A stretch of DNA of 64,000 nt from Chrysaora quinquecirrha (GCA_014526335.1 JACTAT010000322.1:108076-172075); one strand, 5' to 3'. Counted from the stretch's first letter, positions 23,501 through 38,500 are shown. The notes: generated by a model not told the origin, from the letters alone. Program-made: numbers and translations.

Positions 23501-26500
23501 TTTGCTGCCTTTTCGCTTTCTTTTCCAGGCCCGTTTTATGGTGCTCCTCTTTATTGGCGCAAAAAAATCTAATTCGGATGACAATAGGCGGTCCGTGTAA
23601 AAGATGCGATGCATCTCCTCGCCAACTGACCTTGCTCCAATTAGTCCCCCCACTATAGCTGGCTCTAGCTCAATCCCTGTCGAAAGATTGCGTGCTGGTC
23701 CTTCAAATGGGGTATAGTATGTCTGCAATATTTCAATCAAACTTGATAGTTGCTTTTCATGCTTTGCTTTAGCTCCTTCAGATGTTTCATTGGGAGCACT
23801 TGAGGTTTTGATGAGAAGTTGATCCTTTAGATGCTTCCTCAATTTTGCAAGTTTGTGGGAATTCTTGTAGAATCTATCAACAGCTTCAACGGACGTGCTT
23901 TAGCCACCTCTGATTGGGCCCCCGTATTTTACTCTCACGATTGGGACCAATTTCTGTCACTAAATCTCCTGGAATGCTTGAAAATACGTCTCCGCTTAGG
24001 CTCACTCCAGGGCCATATGGGGACAGATCATCGTATGCATCTGGGTCATCTGTTTTCCACTTTGATAAAATAATGTGACTGTATGTCAAGTACCGCGAAT
24101 AATTGGGGTGATTGAAGGCGAATAGCAGAGGGATGAAATGCTGCAAAGCTTGGAGATGGAGCTCCATATTTTTCTCACTGAAGCTTGCAACAAGAGAAAG
24201 TATGGCACTTACATCTTCGACGTACTTTCCAACAAGCTGTCCCATTGTTCCACTATTCTGCACCATTTCAGCTTTCGTGCAGTTGAAATCAGGGCAAGAA
24301 GTGACTCTGTCCAATGAATGTGCAGATGGTGCCGACTTTAGCGCGTTCAGCTCTTTGTGCAATGTCTGGGAAATCTTAACTTGTGACGCCTTAAACCTGA
24401 GCAGAGCTTCTAATGATTGCTTGTGAAGACGCATAGATCGGGAATAGTGTCGGCCCTCGGCTGCTTGATCTGCTGAGCCCTCTGCAATGATGTTTGCTTG
24501 ACACCACCAATCACGAAATCCCAAAACTCCAAACTGCTTGTTGAGGACCTTCAGCAGCACTAAAAGAATGTGAAAACCTCCCATCAAGCATTTTATCTTG
24601 TTGTATTTGCCTAGCTCTTTCCACATGATTTGGGACATTTTGTAGAAAATGGCTTTGTCGCAGTGAACGAAAATGTGCTCCAGATGAAGACTGTCTGCTA
24701 AATCAATGATGTAATCAAAGTAGTACTTGCATATGCTATCATCGGGAGGATGGGGAATGGTGGGAAGGTATTCAGTCCACGAACCAACCAAATCGTTTGT
24801 CATACACAGTCAGCTACAATCTTTGAGAAAGTAAGCACCATGAAATTAAATAAAACATTGAAATAGTTTGACTCTTTTCAGTGGATTAACTTTGAATAAG
24901 TCCCATTTATCATGCATTGTCTATTAACTAGTAAAACAATTTGATAAGAATTCAAATTTCGGTACAAAATATACAATCTTTGAGACAGTAAGTTCAATTG
25001 TCATATGAGTTTCTTTGGAGTCTAGGAATGACGTCACATGACCACACCCTGCCCCGCCCACTACGTAATCATCTATAAACATTCCAAATCGGAAAGAAGA
25101 CAAAATTCACTGATAAATTACGCAATTTGGCAAGTATTCGTAACTTTTACACACATATTTCCTTTGAAAAGAGCGAGTGACGTCACATGACCACGCCTTG
25201 CCACACCCACCACATAATCACTTGGTGACAAGCGGATTCGGAAAGAGCATTGAATTTCACGTAGGAAAAACACCACGAGGTATATCCGTTTTCATATTCG
25301 AAAGATTCTAGCCATGCACCTGTCTATAATATATTATCAATATATATCAAACGCACCTGAAAACGGTGTAGAAATAATGCAAGCATATTAATTTATTATC
25401 TGTTATCTGTCTGTATATATTAAAATAGTAATATCCATGGAAATCGATTTTGTCGTAGCAGTTGCGCCGACGTCGCCTGTGGCTTGATTTTCCCTCTTCT
25501 TCGCTGCTCTGCCGACCATGGGGTAAGCGTGTCATCACCCTTTTGTTTTTTTGTGAACTGTCTTCCCTTCTGGGGTAACTGGGGCTAACCCTTCTTTGAT
25601 GTGCGTCATTGGTGCCTGTTTTAACCATTGCCCGACTGTTTTCTGTAGGAGGATTATCACTAATTCACAGCAAGGCACGGCAGCACCGTCGGCAAGGTGG
25701 CGTGTCTCGTGAGCTGCAATGCAGTGTCTGGAGTTTGACTCCCCTCAGGAGAAAATCTTTTCCTTTCGAATTTTTTATTTCTGTGATTTTTGTGTTGGAT
25801 ATGTTTTCAAAAGGCCGATGAAATGTCTGGCAAACAAAATTTGCTGTTGGTCTAATTTTTAATTTCGTTAGACATTATTTTTTAACGTGTTATGTTTTTT
25901 TTTCATTCAATGAACACTAGGACCACTAGGAGATTATTACAATGGAATGTCAGCTGATATACGAGTGGTTAGAGCGCTCGCCTGTCAGGAGTTCAAATCC
26001 TGCTTGAAGGCAATTTTTATGTTTTCGTTTTTTCTCTTTATGGTTTTAGATAATTTCAATTTTATTTCTGATTTAAATTTTAGTTTCATGTTTAGCTTTC
26101 GTTTTTATTTTAATTTTGATTCCATCTCACTTTTCGTCTCATTTTCATTTCAACTTTTTATGTACAATTTTCTTGAACTTAAAGTTTCAGCTTTCGGAGA
26201 TTTCGGAGAAAGATTAAGATCTATTTCAGTTTTCAGATTCAATTCCACTTGAACATTATGACTTGATTTAAATTTAAATCCTGAAATAGATTAATATTTA
26301 TTTTAAGTTTAATATTCAGTTCCACTTTATTGAAGATTAATACAAGGTTTAAATTAAGATTCAGGATAAGGTCAAAATGAACATTAACACAAAGATTAAG
26401 TTTTGATTACACTGAGGTTGATTTTAAAAGACAATAGTCATTTAAATAATATAAATAATGTTGAACTTAACATTTCAATTATTTCAGGATTAAGATAGAA

Positions 26501-29500
26501 GATTAATATTGGCTTAAGGTTTAAGTTTCAGTTCCATTTTAAGAAAGGTTTAGATTAAGATTAGGAATAAAGTTTGACATAAGGTTAAGATGAACATCAA
26601 GATTAAGATTACAATTCAGATTAAGATCAAAATGAAAATCAGATTTAAGATTGAGATTTAGATTATGATTAACATTAATATTGAGATTAAGATTAAGGTT
26701 TAGATTAAAATTAAGATTAACATTTAGATTAAGATTTAGATTAACATTAAGATTAAATTCAAGATTCAAATTCAGGTAGAAGTTAAAATTGAGATTCCAT
26801 TTGAGATGAAGACAAAGATTAAGACTAAGGCTTAGATTAAAAGTAAGATTAAGATTAAGATCAACGTTTAAGATCAAGACTTGGATTATAATTCTAATCC
26901 AGAGTAATACAATCCAGGGTATGTGGGGTTAAACCTTCTTTGATGTGCGTCATTGGCGCCTGTTTCAATAATGTCCCTATTGTTTTTGCGAAGGGATTAT
27001 CGAAATCTAAAACCCGTGAAAATAGCTCAGTTGGTAAGGCGTCTTTCGTAATGTGAGTTGTTGGAGGTAGGAGATCGATTCCACGCAGGAGAGAATATTT
27101 TTCCGTAAGAATTTTTTATTTTTGTGGTTTTCGTGGTGAAATACTTTTCAGAGGACAAGAAGACGTCTCGATCACTAAAACTTGCTTCGGAGTTATTTTA
27201 AAATTCGTTTGTTATTAATATTTTTCAATCAAAGTTCCTCAAACAAAGTCCATGTTTACATGAATATTCAGTCAACCGGCTTGAATCACGTTGTGCAAAT
27301 GCTTTTAACCCTTTCAATGGAAACAAAATGCCATTACCAGATTTCAAAAGCTTATTCAGAAGGGCATTTCATTCACAGCAAACAAACAAAAACACTTTTA
27401 AAAGGGTTTTTGAAGACTGCATTTGAAAGCCAACAAAACTCTTTGCAAATGCCATCACGAAGTTTATGCTGCCTTGATAGCAGTATCTGACTATAACAGG
27501 ACTGAGGAAGATAAACTACCACAAGACCAAGAAGCAGGATCCTGCAGTAAACCCGAGTTCCATACGATCAGACTTAGAATGCCTTCAATCTATTATATTG
27601 CTATGTTTTCTATCATGATCTTTTGGGGATCCTTTCGACTGGAAGGAAACAAGCTAAGGACAGCTAGAAATGTAAAATTTTCTTCGCAACATAAAAACTG
27701 GACTAACGAACTGGGCTAAGGATAGCGATGAGGAACAGAACTGTATAGAATGAACAATAAAAAGACTGAGGAACAGGACCATAGTACTGGACTGAAGACC
27801 ACGAATAATTTCCGGACTAAGGATCATGAATAATAACATGACTGGGGAACAGGACCAAGGAACGGGATTGAAGACCATGAAGAATTTCAGGACTAAGGAA
27901 CATGAGCAATAATAAGACTGACGAACAGGACCAAGGAGTGGGACTGAAGACCATGAATTATTTCAGGACTAAGGAACCTGAACACAAACAAGACTGAAGA
28001 ACAAGACCAAGGAATGGAACTGAAGACCATGAGGAATTTCAGGACTAAGGAACATGATAAAGGAACGGCACTTAAGACCGTGAGAAATTTCAGGACTAAA
28101 GAACAGATTAAGGAAAGGGACTGAAGACTATGAATAATTTCGGGACTAAGAAACATGAACAATGCAGGACTAAGGACCAGGGCCAAGGAGCGGGATCGAA
28201 GATCTGAACAATAACAAGACTGAAGAACAGATCCAAGAAATGCGACTGAAGCGATCGATTATGTCAGGACTAAAGGACAGAGTATAGGGAAAGACAGCCG
28301 CTGTACACTGACTAATTTGAAACTTAGGAACATCATTGTAGACTAAGGACCTTGCACTAAAACAGAGGAACAGAACTGGGATTAGCATCAGGAAAGAAGA
28401 CCCTGGACTAGGACCAAGGATGAATACTAAAGATTATAAACTAAGAGCTAAGTGGAGAGGCAGAGGTCATAAAGGCTGAGGTTCTTGAGGCAGAGGTCTT
28501 TGAGGCTGTGGTTCCTGAGGCGGAGGCCTTATGAGGCGGTGGTCTTAGGAGGACAAGGGCTAGTTTATACTAATTTTGTAGTAGTCATGGCGACAATTTT
28601 GACTGAGTATCAACTTCGAGGCTCTTTACGTTGCGCTGCTCACACCTGCACACTTCTCTGCAAACCATTCTGAAGTGAAGCCATCGCTTGCCAAATCTTT
28701 ACTTACTGCTACCGTTGCTTGGGTAAACGGGGAAAACACCCCTCTCTTTTGTCATAAGGCATTGTATTGCCCAGTTAGAATCTGTTGTCTACACCCTCGA
28801 CGTAGATTACTTGCTTACTGAAGGCTGAAGTTTTCTTACTTCATAAGGATGACTTTAAGTAACGAGGGTGACTGAATATATCTACTAAATTGCATGTATA
28901 CCTGGATTATTCACTGGGAAATAACAACTTTTCTAGATCTAAAACGGCTTAACGTTGATGTTAACAGAAAAATTCAGTCAACCGGCTCGAATCGTATTGT
29001 GTTAATGCTTTTACCCCTTTCAATTAAAACAAAATGCTATTATCTGATTTTGAAAGCTTATTCAGAATTGCGTTTCTTTCAAAGGAAATCAAAAACCCTT
29101 TTGAAAATGTTTGTGAAGAGTGCATTGTAAGCCAATAACACCAAATGCCATCCTGAAGTATAAGCTGGCTGGATAGCAGTATCTGAGTATGAAGTTTGAA
29201 TTGGGACTGAGAAAGATCAACTACCACAAGAACAAGACTTACGAACAAGACTAAAGAACAAGACCGAAGTCTATGACTAATTTCAGGGCTGAGGAAGAGG
29301 ATTAAGGAATGGGACTGAAAACCTTGGGTAATTTCAGGACTGAGGAACAGGACTAAGGAATGGGAATGAAGACCATGGGTAATTTCAGGACTGAGGAAGA
29401 GGACTAAGGAATTGGACTGAGACCATTAGTAATTTTAGGACTGCAGAACTGGTCTAAGGAATGGGACTGAAGACTATCAAGAACATGAACAGTAAAAAGA

Positions 29501-32500
29501 CTGAGATATAGGACCAAGGAACACGACTGAAGACGTTGATTAGTTTCAGGACTAAGACAGGTGAACAATAGCAAGACTGAGGAATAGGATGAAGGAACGG
29601 AACTGAATACCATGAATAATTTAAGGACTAAGGAGCATGAATGATAACACGGCTGACGTGCAGGACCAAAGAACAGCACTGGACATCTCAACAATAACAA
29701 GACTGAGGAACGGGACCAAGGAATGGGACTGGAGACCATAAATAATCTCGGAACTAAGTAATTTTAACAATTGTACAGTCATGTGCATAAGTTTAAGACC
29801 GCCTGTCATTTTCTCTATTTCATATGATCAACCTCAAAACTACGCAATATGTCTAAAAGAAACAAATTCACATCCTTGTACTGAAATTCTATGTAACTTA
29901 AAACTTCTATTAAGCAGAAAAATGTAATGCAGCTAGAGAATTATATGAATTGGCATGTTAACAGGGTCTTTTGTTTTAATCGAGTTGTTGTAAAAGGGCC
30001 TTGCTGACTAGGTCAAATCTTTTTTCTATAAACCCAGGGCTTTTCTGAACGTGATATAAGTCTAAAAGGGGTGCAACAAGACATCAGAAACACCCTGCAT
30101 TCACAATAACACACATTGTTTGCATGCAGCAAAAATTTAACCACGTTGAACGTCTGTTAGTGAGGCACTTACACCTATAATTGCAAAAAGTTAATTCAAG
30201 GAAAATACCCCGTGAACATAGAGATTCATGAAGGTTTCTAGCTGCATTACATTGGTTTGTTTCATATAAGTACAAAGCTACATAGAATGTCAATATGGGG
30301 ATGCGAATTGGTTTCTTTAAGACATATTGCATAATTTTGAAGTTGGTCTAATAAGGAAGGAGAAATGACAGGTGGTCTTAAACTTATGCACATGACTGTA
30401 AAGCTGAGAGACAGGGCTAAGGAGTCGGAGTTAACACAATTATTAATTTCACGATTAAGAACAGGATAAACGAACGGGACTGAAGACCATGAACAATTTC
30501 AGGACTAAGGAATGTGAAAAATAACAAAGTCAAGGAACTAGTAATGAACTGGAGTGAAGACCATGAAAAATTTCAGGACTAAGGAAGAGGATAAAGGAAT
30601 GGGACTCAAGACCATGGATAATCTCAGGTTTGAGAAAAGGATAAAGGAACGGGACTGAAGTCTATGAATAATTTTATGACTAGGAAACAGAACAAAGGAG
30701 TGGGACCTGAGACCATGAATATTTTCAGGACTAAGAAACATAAACAATAAAAACACTGAGGAACAGGACCAAGGAATGGAATTGCAGATCTGAACAATAA
30801 CAAGACCTACAAATAGGACCAAGGAATGGGCCGGAAAACCATCAACTATTTTAGGGCTATTTAAGGAACAGACGATAGCCAAAGACAACTGTTGTGCACG
30901 GACTAATTTGAAACTTAGGAACATCGATGTGGACTAAGGACCCTGGACTAAAACAGAGGTACAGAACTGGAATCAGCACTAGGAAAAGGGGGCCTAGACT
31001 AAGACCAAGGACGGCGGAGGTCCTTCTGAGGCGATGGTCAGAGACTAGCTTGGGCTAGTTTCTTATATAACTTCTTTTTGATATATACTCAATGATTGAC
31101 CAGATCTGGCTCTTATTGGACTATCTAGTGGATTGAGATCCATGCCTAGTGATCGATGGCCTTCACAATCCGTTCATCGCTGTTGGTTTCGCAATCATGG
31201 TATTATGCTGTGCAAGAGAATTATGACCTCAAGAAAATGCCTGAAAAGAGTCTTGGACAAGAATGATCTTGGTGCTGGCCGGAACGATTGGATATTTGCA
31301 TTGGTGACATTGGTTTGGACAAGCAATTTATGAGATTTTTATTTCGAGCATTCAGTTTACGATTAATGAGCAAATAAAATCACAACTAGATAGACCGTAG
31401 ACATCTATCTAGCCTCTATTGCGTTTGTAATACCAGACATAGCTAAATTTTCGGTAAGTCCAGCATCCAACGGGTCTTTGATACATCACGGTCATGTGTC
31501 TTAAGGGCCATTGATAAGAGACCAGTAAAATAATTTGAAACGCTCATAACTTGGATGTGTTGAATCAAATAAAACACATTTCGGCTATCTTGGTGCCAAT
31601 AATAGGGAAGCGTTTTAACCATAGATCCTCACTCAACCAGAGTTCACATGAGTAGGTAGTAAGTGAGGCTCCGAGCACATTGACGTCATCCATACACTCC
31701 CTTCCGAAAGTATCCGGACGATTGAACAAAATGGCCGCCAATGGCAGTCAGCTTTTCGGGGGGGCCTAAGAGCAAATATTTTTACGACAATGTACAGAAG
31801 CCCATAGACTTTTCATGAATGAAATTGGGCATGAAAATGATCGCCATTTCACGGGCTTTCATCCTAAATGAAAACTTAAAGTTTATTTTATTGTTTTTAT
31901 GAAAAAATTCAGGAAAACTTCGAAGCAGTACCTGCTCAAAAAAGGCAAAAAAATTTTCAGAGTTGTTTTCTAAAATAGCGATAAATATTACGATGTTTCA
32001 GCACATGCATGATGAATTTGATATTTTTCAAAGCAGAAAGGGTTATATTTTATTGTTATGATAAAATTTTTTGCAAAGAAATAATTTCCGTGAAAATTTC
32101 AAGGGGTAAAGGCCTGACATTAGTCAAGGTGAGTGGAATTTTCATATGCTAAAAAGAGGTAGCTTTTTGTAAACTTAAATTTTTTCATTAACGAAGTGTC
32201 CATTGGCTTTCAAAATTAAGAAAACATCAAAAATCTAATTTAGTTTTCGAGATTTTGTGAAAATTTGTGCTTATCTTCGATGTCAAACACCATAACATGG
32301 CCAAACAAATTTCTGTATTAAAAACATGATTCTAAAATCGCTCAATGGGAGTCATACTCAAGGTTTTACCCCCATGAAATTTTCACGGAAAATCTTTCTT
32401 TACAAAAAATTTTATCATAACAATAAAATATAACCCTTTCTGCTTTGAAAAATATCAAATTCATCATGCATGTACTGAAACATCGTGCTATTTATCGCTA

Positions 32501-35500
32501 TTTTAGAAAACAACTCTGAAAATTTTTTTGCCTTTTTTGAGCAGGTACTGCTTCGAAGTTTTCCTGAATTTTTTCATAAAAACAATAAAATAAACTTTAA
32601 GTTTTCATTTAGGATGAAAGCCCGTGAAATGGCGATCATTTTCATGCCCAATTTCATTCATGAAAAGTCTATGGGGCTTCTGTACATTGTCGTAAAAATA
32701 TTTGCTCTTAGGCCCCTTGACCGCCGTTGGCGGCCATTTTGTTCAATCGTCCGGATACTTTTGGAAGGGGAGTGTAGTATTTGGGCAAGTTTTAGGGTCA
32801 GTAGTCGGGAAATTTTGTTAGGCCATCCTTCACACCAGAACGAGGTTCGTGAAAATTAGGCCGACTTTTTGACTGTTTGTTTATGAGTCGTAGTTGGAGC
32901 GGGGTGGTGGGGTGTGGAGGAGCGTAGACTACGACGAATGTAATAAGTCTACACTGGATCCATAAAAATCGTCGCACAAAAGCGCAACCTGATGACGTCA
33001 CTGTGCTCGGAGCCTCACTTACTACCTGCTCACATGGATTAAGCTAAAAACATCCCTCTGCATGACAAAACATGCCAAAAGCAACACCTTCTCTTCCGTT
33101 GATCAGTTGTTGCAGTGTTGAAGCTGGATGTTTGATTTTATTACCATAGCAAGAGAGAGAAAAATAAAATGTTCACATGTTCATTTATTATGTTTTGGCC
33201 AACTTACGGTTACTGCAGTAGCCTCCCTGAGTGCATAATTCTCTTTCTTAACTCCTCAAATTGTCTTTAGTACCTAAGTAGGAGGTAGCTAGGACGGTTT
33301 CGTGTAAAGAAGTCTATTGAGCTACAGGGATTCATTAACGACTGAGACAAATCCGGGCTCCGTTCTCGTTCAGGCCCAGAAGGAAGACTCGATGGCATTT
33401 ATTTGATGAAAAAGGATGGCTGCTTTTCCTAGTACCTTATGACATATAAGTATTTTTGATTGGTAGGGCGATTTGGGAAAACCTAGCCTCGGATTTGCTC
33501 CTACAAGCACCTACTATTCCAAAAAACCTACAAACGCCTGCTTTGTCTATTGGGATTACACGGAGTATAATTTGTGGCATCTAGTGTTCCCCTTTCCCAA
33601 GTTTCACACTTTTCTTCCCATAGACTTTGCTTTTTTGTAAGGGTCGGGTACTTAGGGGCTGTTCACCCCCTTTAAGGTACTCGCTGACCTCTAAGCGTCC
33701 TAAGCTTTGGGTCTTCAATGCCCATTTCCGATGCTTAGCTAGCAACATTATGCAATATAAACATATTTTCAATTATTGTCTTAGTGCAACTAAACTTTGC
33801 GCTGGGAACTCTAAACAGGGAGATGCTTAAATATTATTATTATTGTTCTAGGAAGTAATACTAATAGCTTACATGGCAAAATGAGACCTATTTCTAATCA
33901 AATGAGAAAACAGTTTTACAATATTGGTATAGGTACAAGGTTAACAAAATAAGAAGAAAAGAAGTCAAAAACTGTAATTCAAGTCAAGAAACAAACCTGA
34001 CGTATACATGTTGTACATTGCTTCACCTTTCCAGTTTGTAATGTGTTTTTTAAATTTGCAAATAGTTTCAGAAACTTTCACCTCATCCGCAATTGTGTTC
34101 CACGGTAGACTTTGTTTCCCATAGGCAACAGTTTTATACTTGGGCACTTGGAGCCGGTTGTTAATTCTAAGATTATATTGCGAAATTTTTCTTGTAAAAA
34201 TTTCTTTCATGGAGCTTGGATTGAGGTCTTCATTTGTTTTGAAAGATTTTCGTGGCGAATGCTCACTGAATTTTCCTTTTCTAAAAGAGTTAAACAATCT
34301 GACTGTTTGTCACTTTCAGCTATCCTCAAAGCTTTTTCGTTGATGTGATTTATCTTAGTATTCGTACGTTTATCATAAAAGACCCAAATGAAGGAACAGT
34401 TATTGAATTGTGGTAATACAAACGTCTACATGATTTTTTTTAATTTTTCACCGCTGATGTAACATGCTATTCTAGATAAGGTATGTAATTTTTGGTTGGC
34501 CTTCTTTCATAATGTATTAACGTGTGACTTAAATGTTAGTTTCTTATCTAAAGTTACGCCTAAGATAATTTTTCTCCAACGTTCTCTGAAATAGCCTCAT
34601 CATCTATTTCTATTTCTTATGCTATGTTGTGTTACTGGAAGTCATGAAATGACATTTTGACTTGTTTAGTTTCATACAGTTGTTGTCAATCCGTTCCGCA
34701 ATTCTAGAAACAGCATTTTTTAATCTTATTATTGCCTCATCGATACTATTATACTATTACTGTCACAAAAATAGTATGTTGCATCGTCAGCGTAGTTACA
34801 TATTTCATTACCATTCCGTTACAACATAAAATAATTGCTTATTTGCTTAACCTGTGTTTCTATAATTCTTTAATAAACTCTTGATAAGCCAGGAAAAATT
34901 GTGATGGGCCTGTAGTTTTTCTTAGAAAAAGTATCGTCCTTTTTGAAAATAGCCGTAACTTCACCCCTTTCAGTTTATCGGGGAAAGTGCATTGTAAGAG
35001 ATATCGACATTGAGTTGTTGGCGCAATATTTGAGCTTTGATATCTTGATTTTGTTTTATGATCTTTGAAGGCAAGCTACTAATTGGTGATGCTTTTGAAG
35101 GATTCAGCAATAAAATCTGATTTAAGATGTCATCAAGCATTACTTGTTTAAAATTGAAATTAAAAGATCAAGTTTTTGCATTAAGAGCTTTGCTGAAAAG
35201 CCATCACTTCAGAGAAATATGAGGTTTTTCTACTGCTATTGGGTATGTCAAAAGCGTTCAGCACAGTAAATAGAAAAAGCTTATGCAGATAGTAGCCACC
35301 ATTTTAACAAAATGTGTATTGCACATTATGCATATCCTTATCATCATGATGTCACACTCAACGTTAAAATTGGAAACCTGACTGGTCCAAATATTCTCAC
35401 AAATATAGGAATATACCATGGAGACTGTTTGTCAGCGCTGTTATTCATCCTATACCCAGCCTTTGCAATTAAACCATTACCCCGAACGCAGATCCAGTTG

Positions 35501-38500
35501 ATCATCACAAACCTCTCTGGTCTGTTCTGGATAGGTTAATTGACAAAGGTGAACACAAAGTCTCAATCAATCCAAAATATGCAGATGATATCTCCGTCAT
35601 GAGAACTGATGTGTCATAAATAAACCAAATCACTAGACTTGTGCCAAACATGCTACAAGAAGAAGGCTTGCTGATAAAGAAGACAAAGACAGAGAAATAC
35701 TTCATACGTAGAAGAGAAGGAGTTTAGAGGGTCTAGAAACCGTAAACCCGCTCAAAATTTGCTCAAAAACCATAAAACCGTGCGATATTTTGAAGAAAAC
35801 CGTATGACATGATGTTAAGTCTCCGTTTTCACAAAAATTGCACAGAATCTATTAAAATTCTAGGTTAGTCAACTTTTAGCTACTGTCCATTTCACAATTA
35901 CAATTTTTAGTTTTCATTGCGAATTAACCTGAATCTTCACTGAGTCGGCATTCAGTACCAAAAACGCAATATCTTAATCAAAAACCGAAACCGTAAAACC
36001 GTTCACCGACGAGACTTTCAAAACCGAAAAACGGCGTAATTTTTGGGAAAAAAACCAAAAAATCGGGCCAAAATATTGGCAAACCCGTGTAACCGTATAA
36101 CGCAAACATCTTCCCATTGAGGTGGAGATGATGCGTGGAGAAAATGTAAATACCTTGGTTTGCTTCTAGACACAGAAGAATAGATCAAAAGACGAAAAGG
36201 GCTTGCCATAGATACGTACAAGACCTATGAACCCATTTTTAACAATAAGCATGTCAGTGAAGGAGTGAATATAAGAATGTTGACAACATACATCTAAAGT
36301 ATTTTCTTGTATAAATCAGAACTGTTGACACTGACTCTAGAAAACAATATTGATGCTTTTCAAAGGAAGTTGCTGAGAAGACTCACCCAAATCAGCTGGC
36401 CTAGAATAATTCTCGAATAAAGACCTCTACAGTCGTACTGAAGCAAAACCATTGAATGCTGTTATTGAAAAAAGAAGACTGTCATGTCTTGGGCACTTAA
36501 TGAGACTTCCAGCAGAAACACCGGAACGTCAAGCACTAGAAGCCTTCATAAAGCCAGCAAAAAGACACTCAGGTCGACCAAAATTGATCAAGCCATAAAA
36601 GACATCAAATCACTATCCGACCTCCAACTCGAAAACAGCATGACCAAAATCATCGAAATCCTAGATGTTAAGTGTTCCCATAGAAATGAATGGAGATATA
36701 TTTAATTAACAGCATGATGTTAACTAGGTTAACGAATATGCGATGAAGAAGAAAAAGAAGAATGTGTGTGTCAAGTTTTCCCTGATCTTATGCATAGATG
36801 ATTTTTATATTCTTCAATAGCCCCATCTATAGGGTCCTCCCTTCCATGGAGAGGTTTTGACTTTATCTGTAAATGAAGGTCTAACAGTTTTCCGAAACTT
36901 ACGATTCTCATTAAAGCATTTTACGTCCAACTTTCTACAGTAGTCCTTTTTTGGAAAGAATGACACACATTTGTTTCCCTGTAACTTGTACGCATCATAA
37001 TTTGCTGTCGATCTTACATTATTGTACTTGTTTTTGAGGGATGCATTATAGCCTTACGAACTGTATTAGTCATAAAAGGCCCGTCATTTGCCCGAACAAA
37101 ATTTTTGTTCACCGGAGCATGTTGATGGAGTGTATTAATTGTCATTTTGTTAAATGATGTGTGATCCCCTTGAAACTCAAATAAAATATTCCTTTGAAAA
37201 TCGTGTCATCTTGCATACATCTTGGAGAGGTTTTCTTGCAAGTCTGGTGTTGAGGCACGGTCTTATTTTCGAGAAATATTTCTTTTTTCAAATTAGCAAA
37301 TTTCCTCAGCCATATTTTTGCAGCACTTTTCACGACGCTAATCTACGTTTTTTTCTTCAAGCTTCAAAACATCACATACACGAAATGCTTTTCAAGCTTT
37401 TCTCGTTGTAATGTCAACGTTCGTTTCCCAACTCTAGAACAAGAAACAAGTGACAAGAACATTTTTACCCCCGTCAGTATTTTTCAGTCTTAACTCATGA
37501 CAATGCAAAATTTTATAACTGTACGCTTTGGAATGTACCCTTTGGTCAGCGGTTTCGAGCAAACAGAAACATTTCTTTCCTTTGTTGTTATCCATGTGTC
37601 CTGCTCACCTGAAACCCTAACGCAGCAAGAAAGATGATTATTTAGCACTACTTCATGTCAAGGCCTCCAAATTTCGTTAAAAGAAAACGAACGAGACGTT
37701 TTCATGGTGGAAGGTCATTATTATATTCCAAGAAGTAGCATCAAAGTGCACCTTTTTATAAGAAAATGTTTATAAGAAACCTTGATATAGACACTCTTAA
37801 AATTTAAGAAACTTATAGACCTTCGTCAAAACATATTAAAAAACTGGTGATATTTAACGAGGGCATTTAACTATTTGAAAAAGCGCACAAGAACGAAACG
37901 AAATTTGGAGGCCTTGACACGAATTAGCGCTGAAATTAATAAGGACCCCGTGGGCCCCAGTGGCTCCAAAATGAGAGCCCCGGGGGCTCGGGTCGTGGAT
38001 TTCGAACACCCATGCGGGACGGCTATAACTGGCTAACTCACTAAATCCTATATACTAATCTCCGATTATGTAAATTAGGTTGCTCATTGTTATGACCCAT
38101 TGTTCGATTACACAAGAAAAGCTTTTTACCTGGGCCACCTAGAGATGCGCTTCTTTTTTTAAATTGATCCCTATCCTGCCTGGGCGGTGCAGTATCTATT
38201 TTTTCATGTCTTTTTAAGCCTGTAACTTGGTTAAAATTGCGATTTTATTTCAGTTTCGAAAAGTTTCGTTTTCAGTTGCGGGCGCTTTTGTTAGTGCGGT
38301 TTTGATTGCGGTTGTCTTGTAGCAACCAGTGTACAAGGTAGCGGAAACGCGGAATGGAATGTGGAATGGACTGAAATGGTTGGCTGCACTGTTACTTCAA
38401 TATTAATCTCTCCTGTCTGTGTTACTTAACTGCTTAAATGCAAATTAGGTTGCCCCTTTTTAATGGCCCATTGTTCGATTACACAAGGAAGGCTCTTTCC

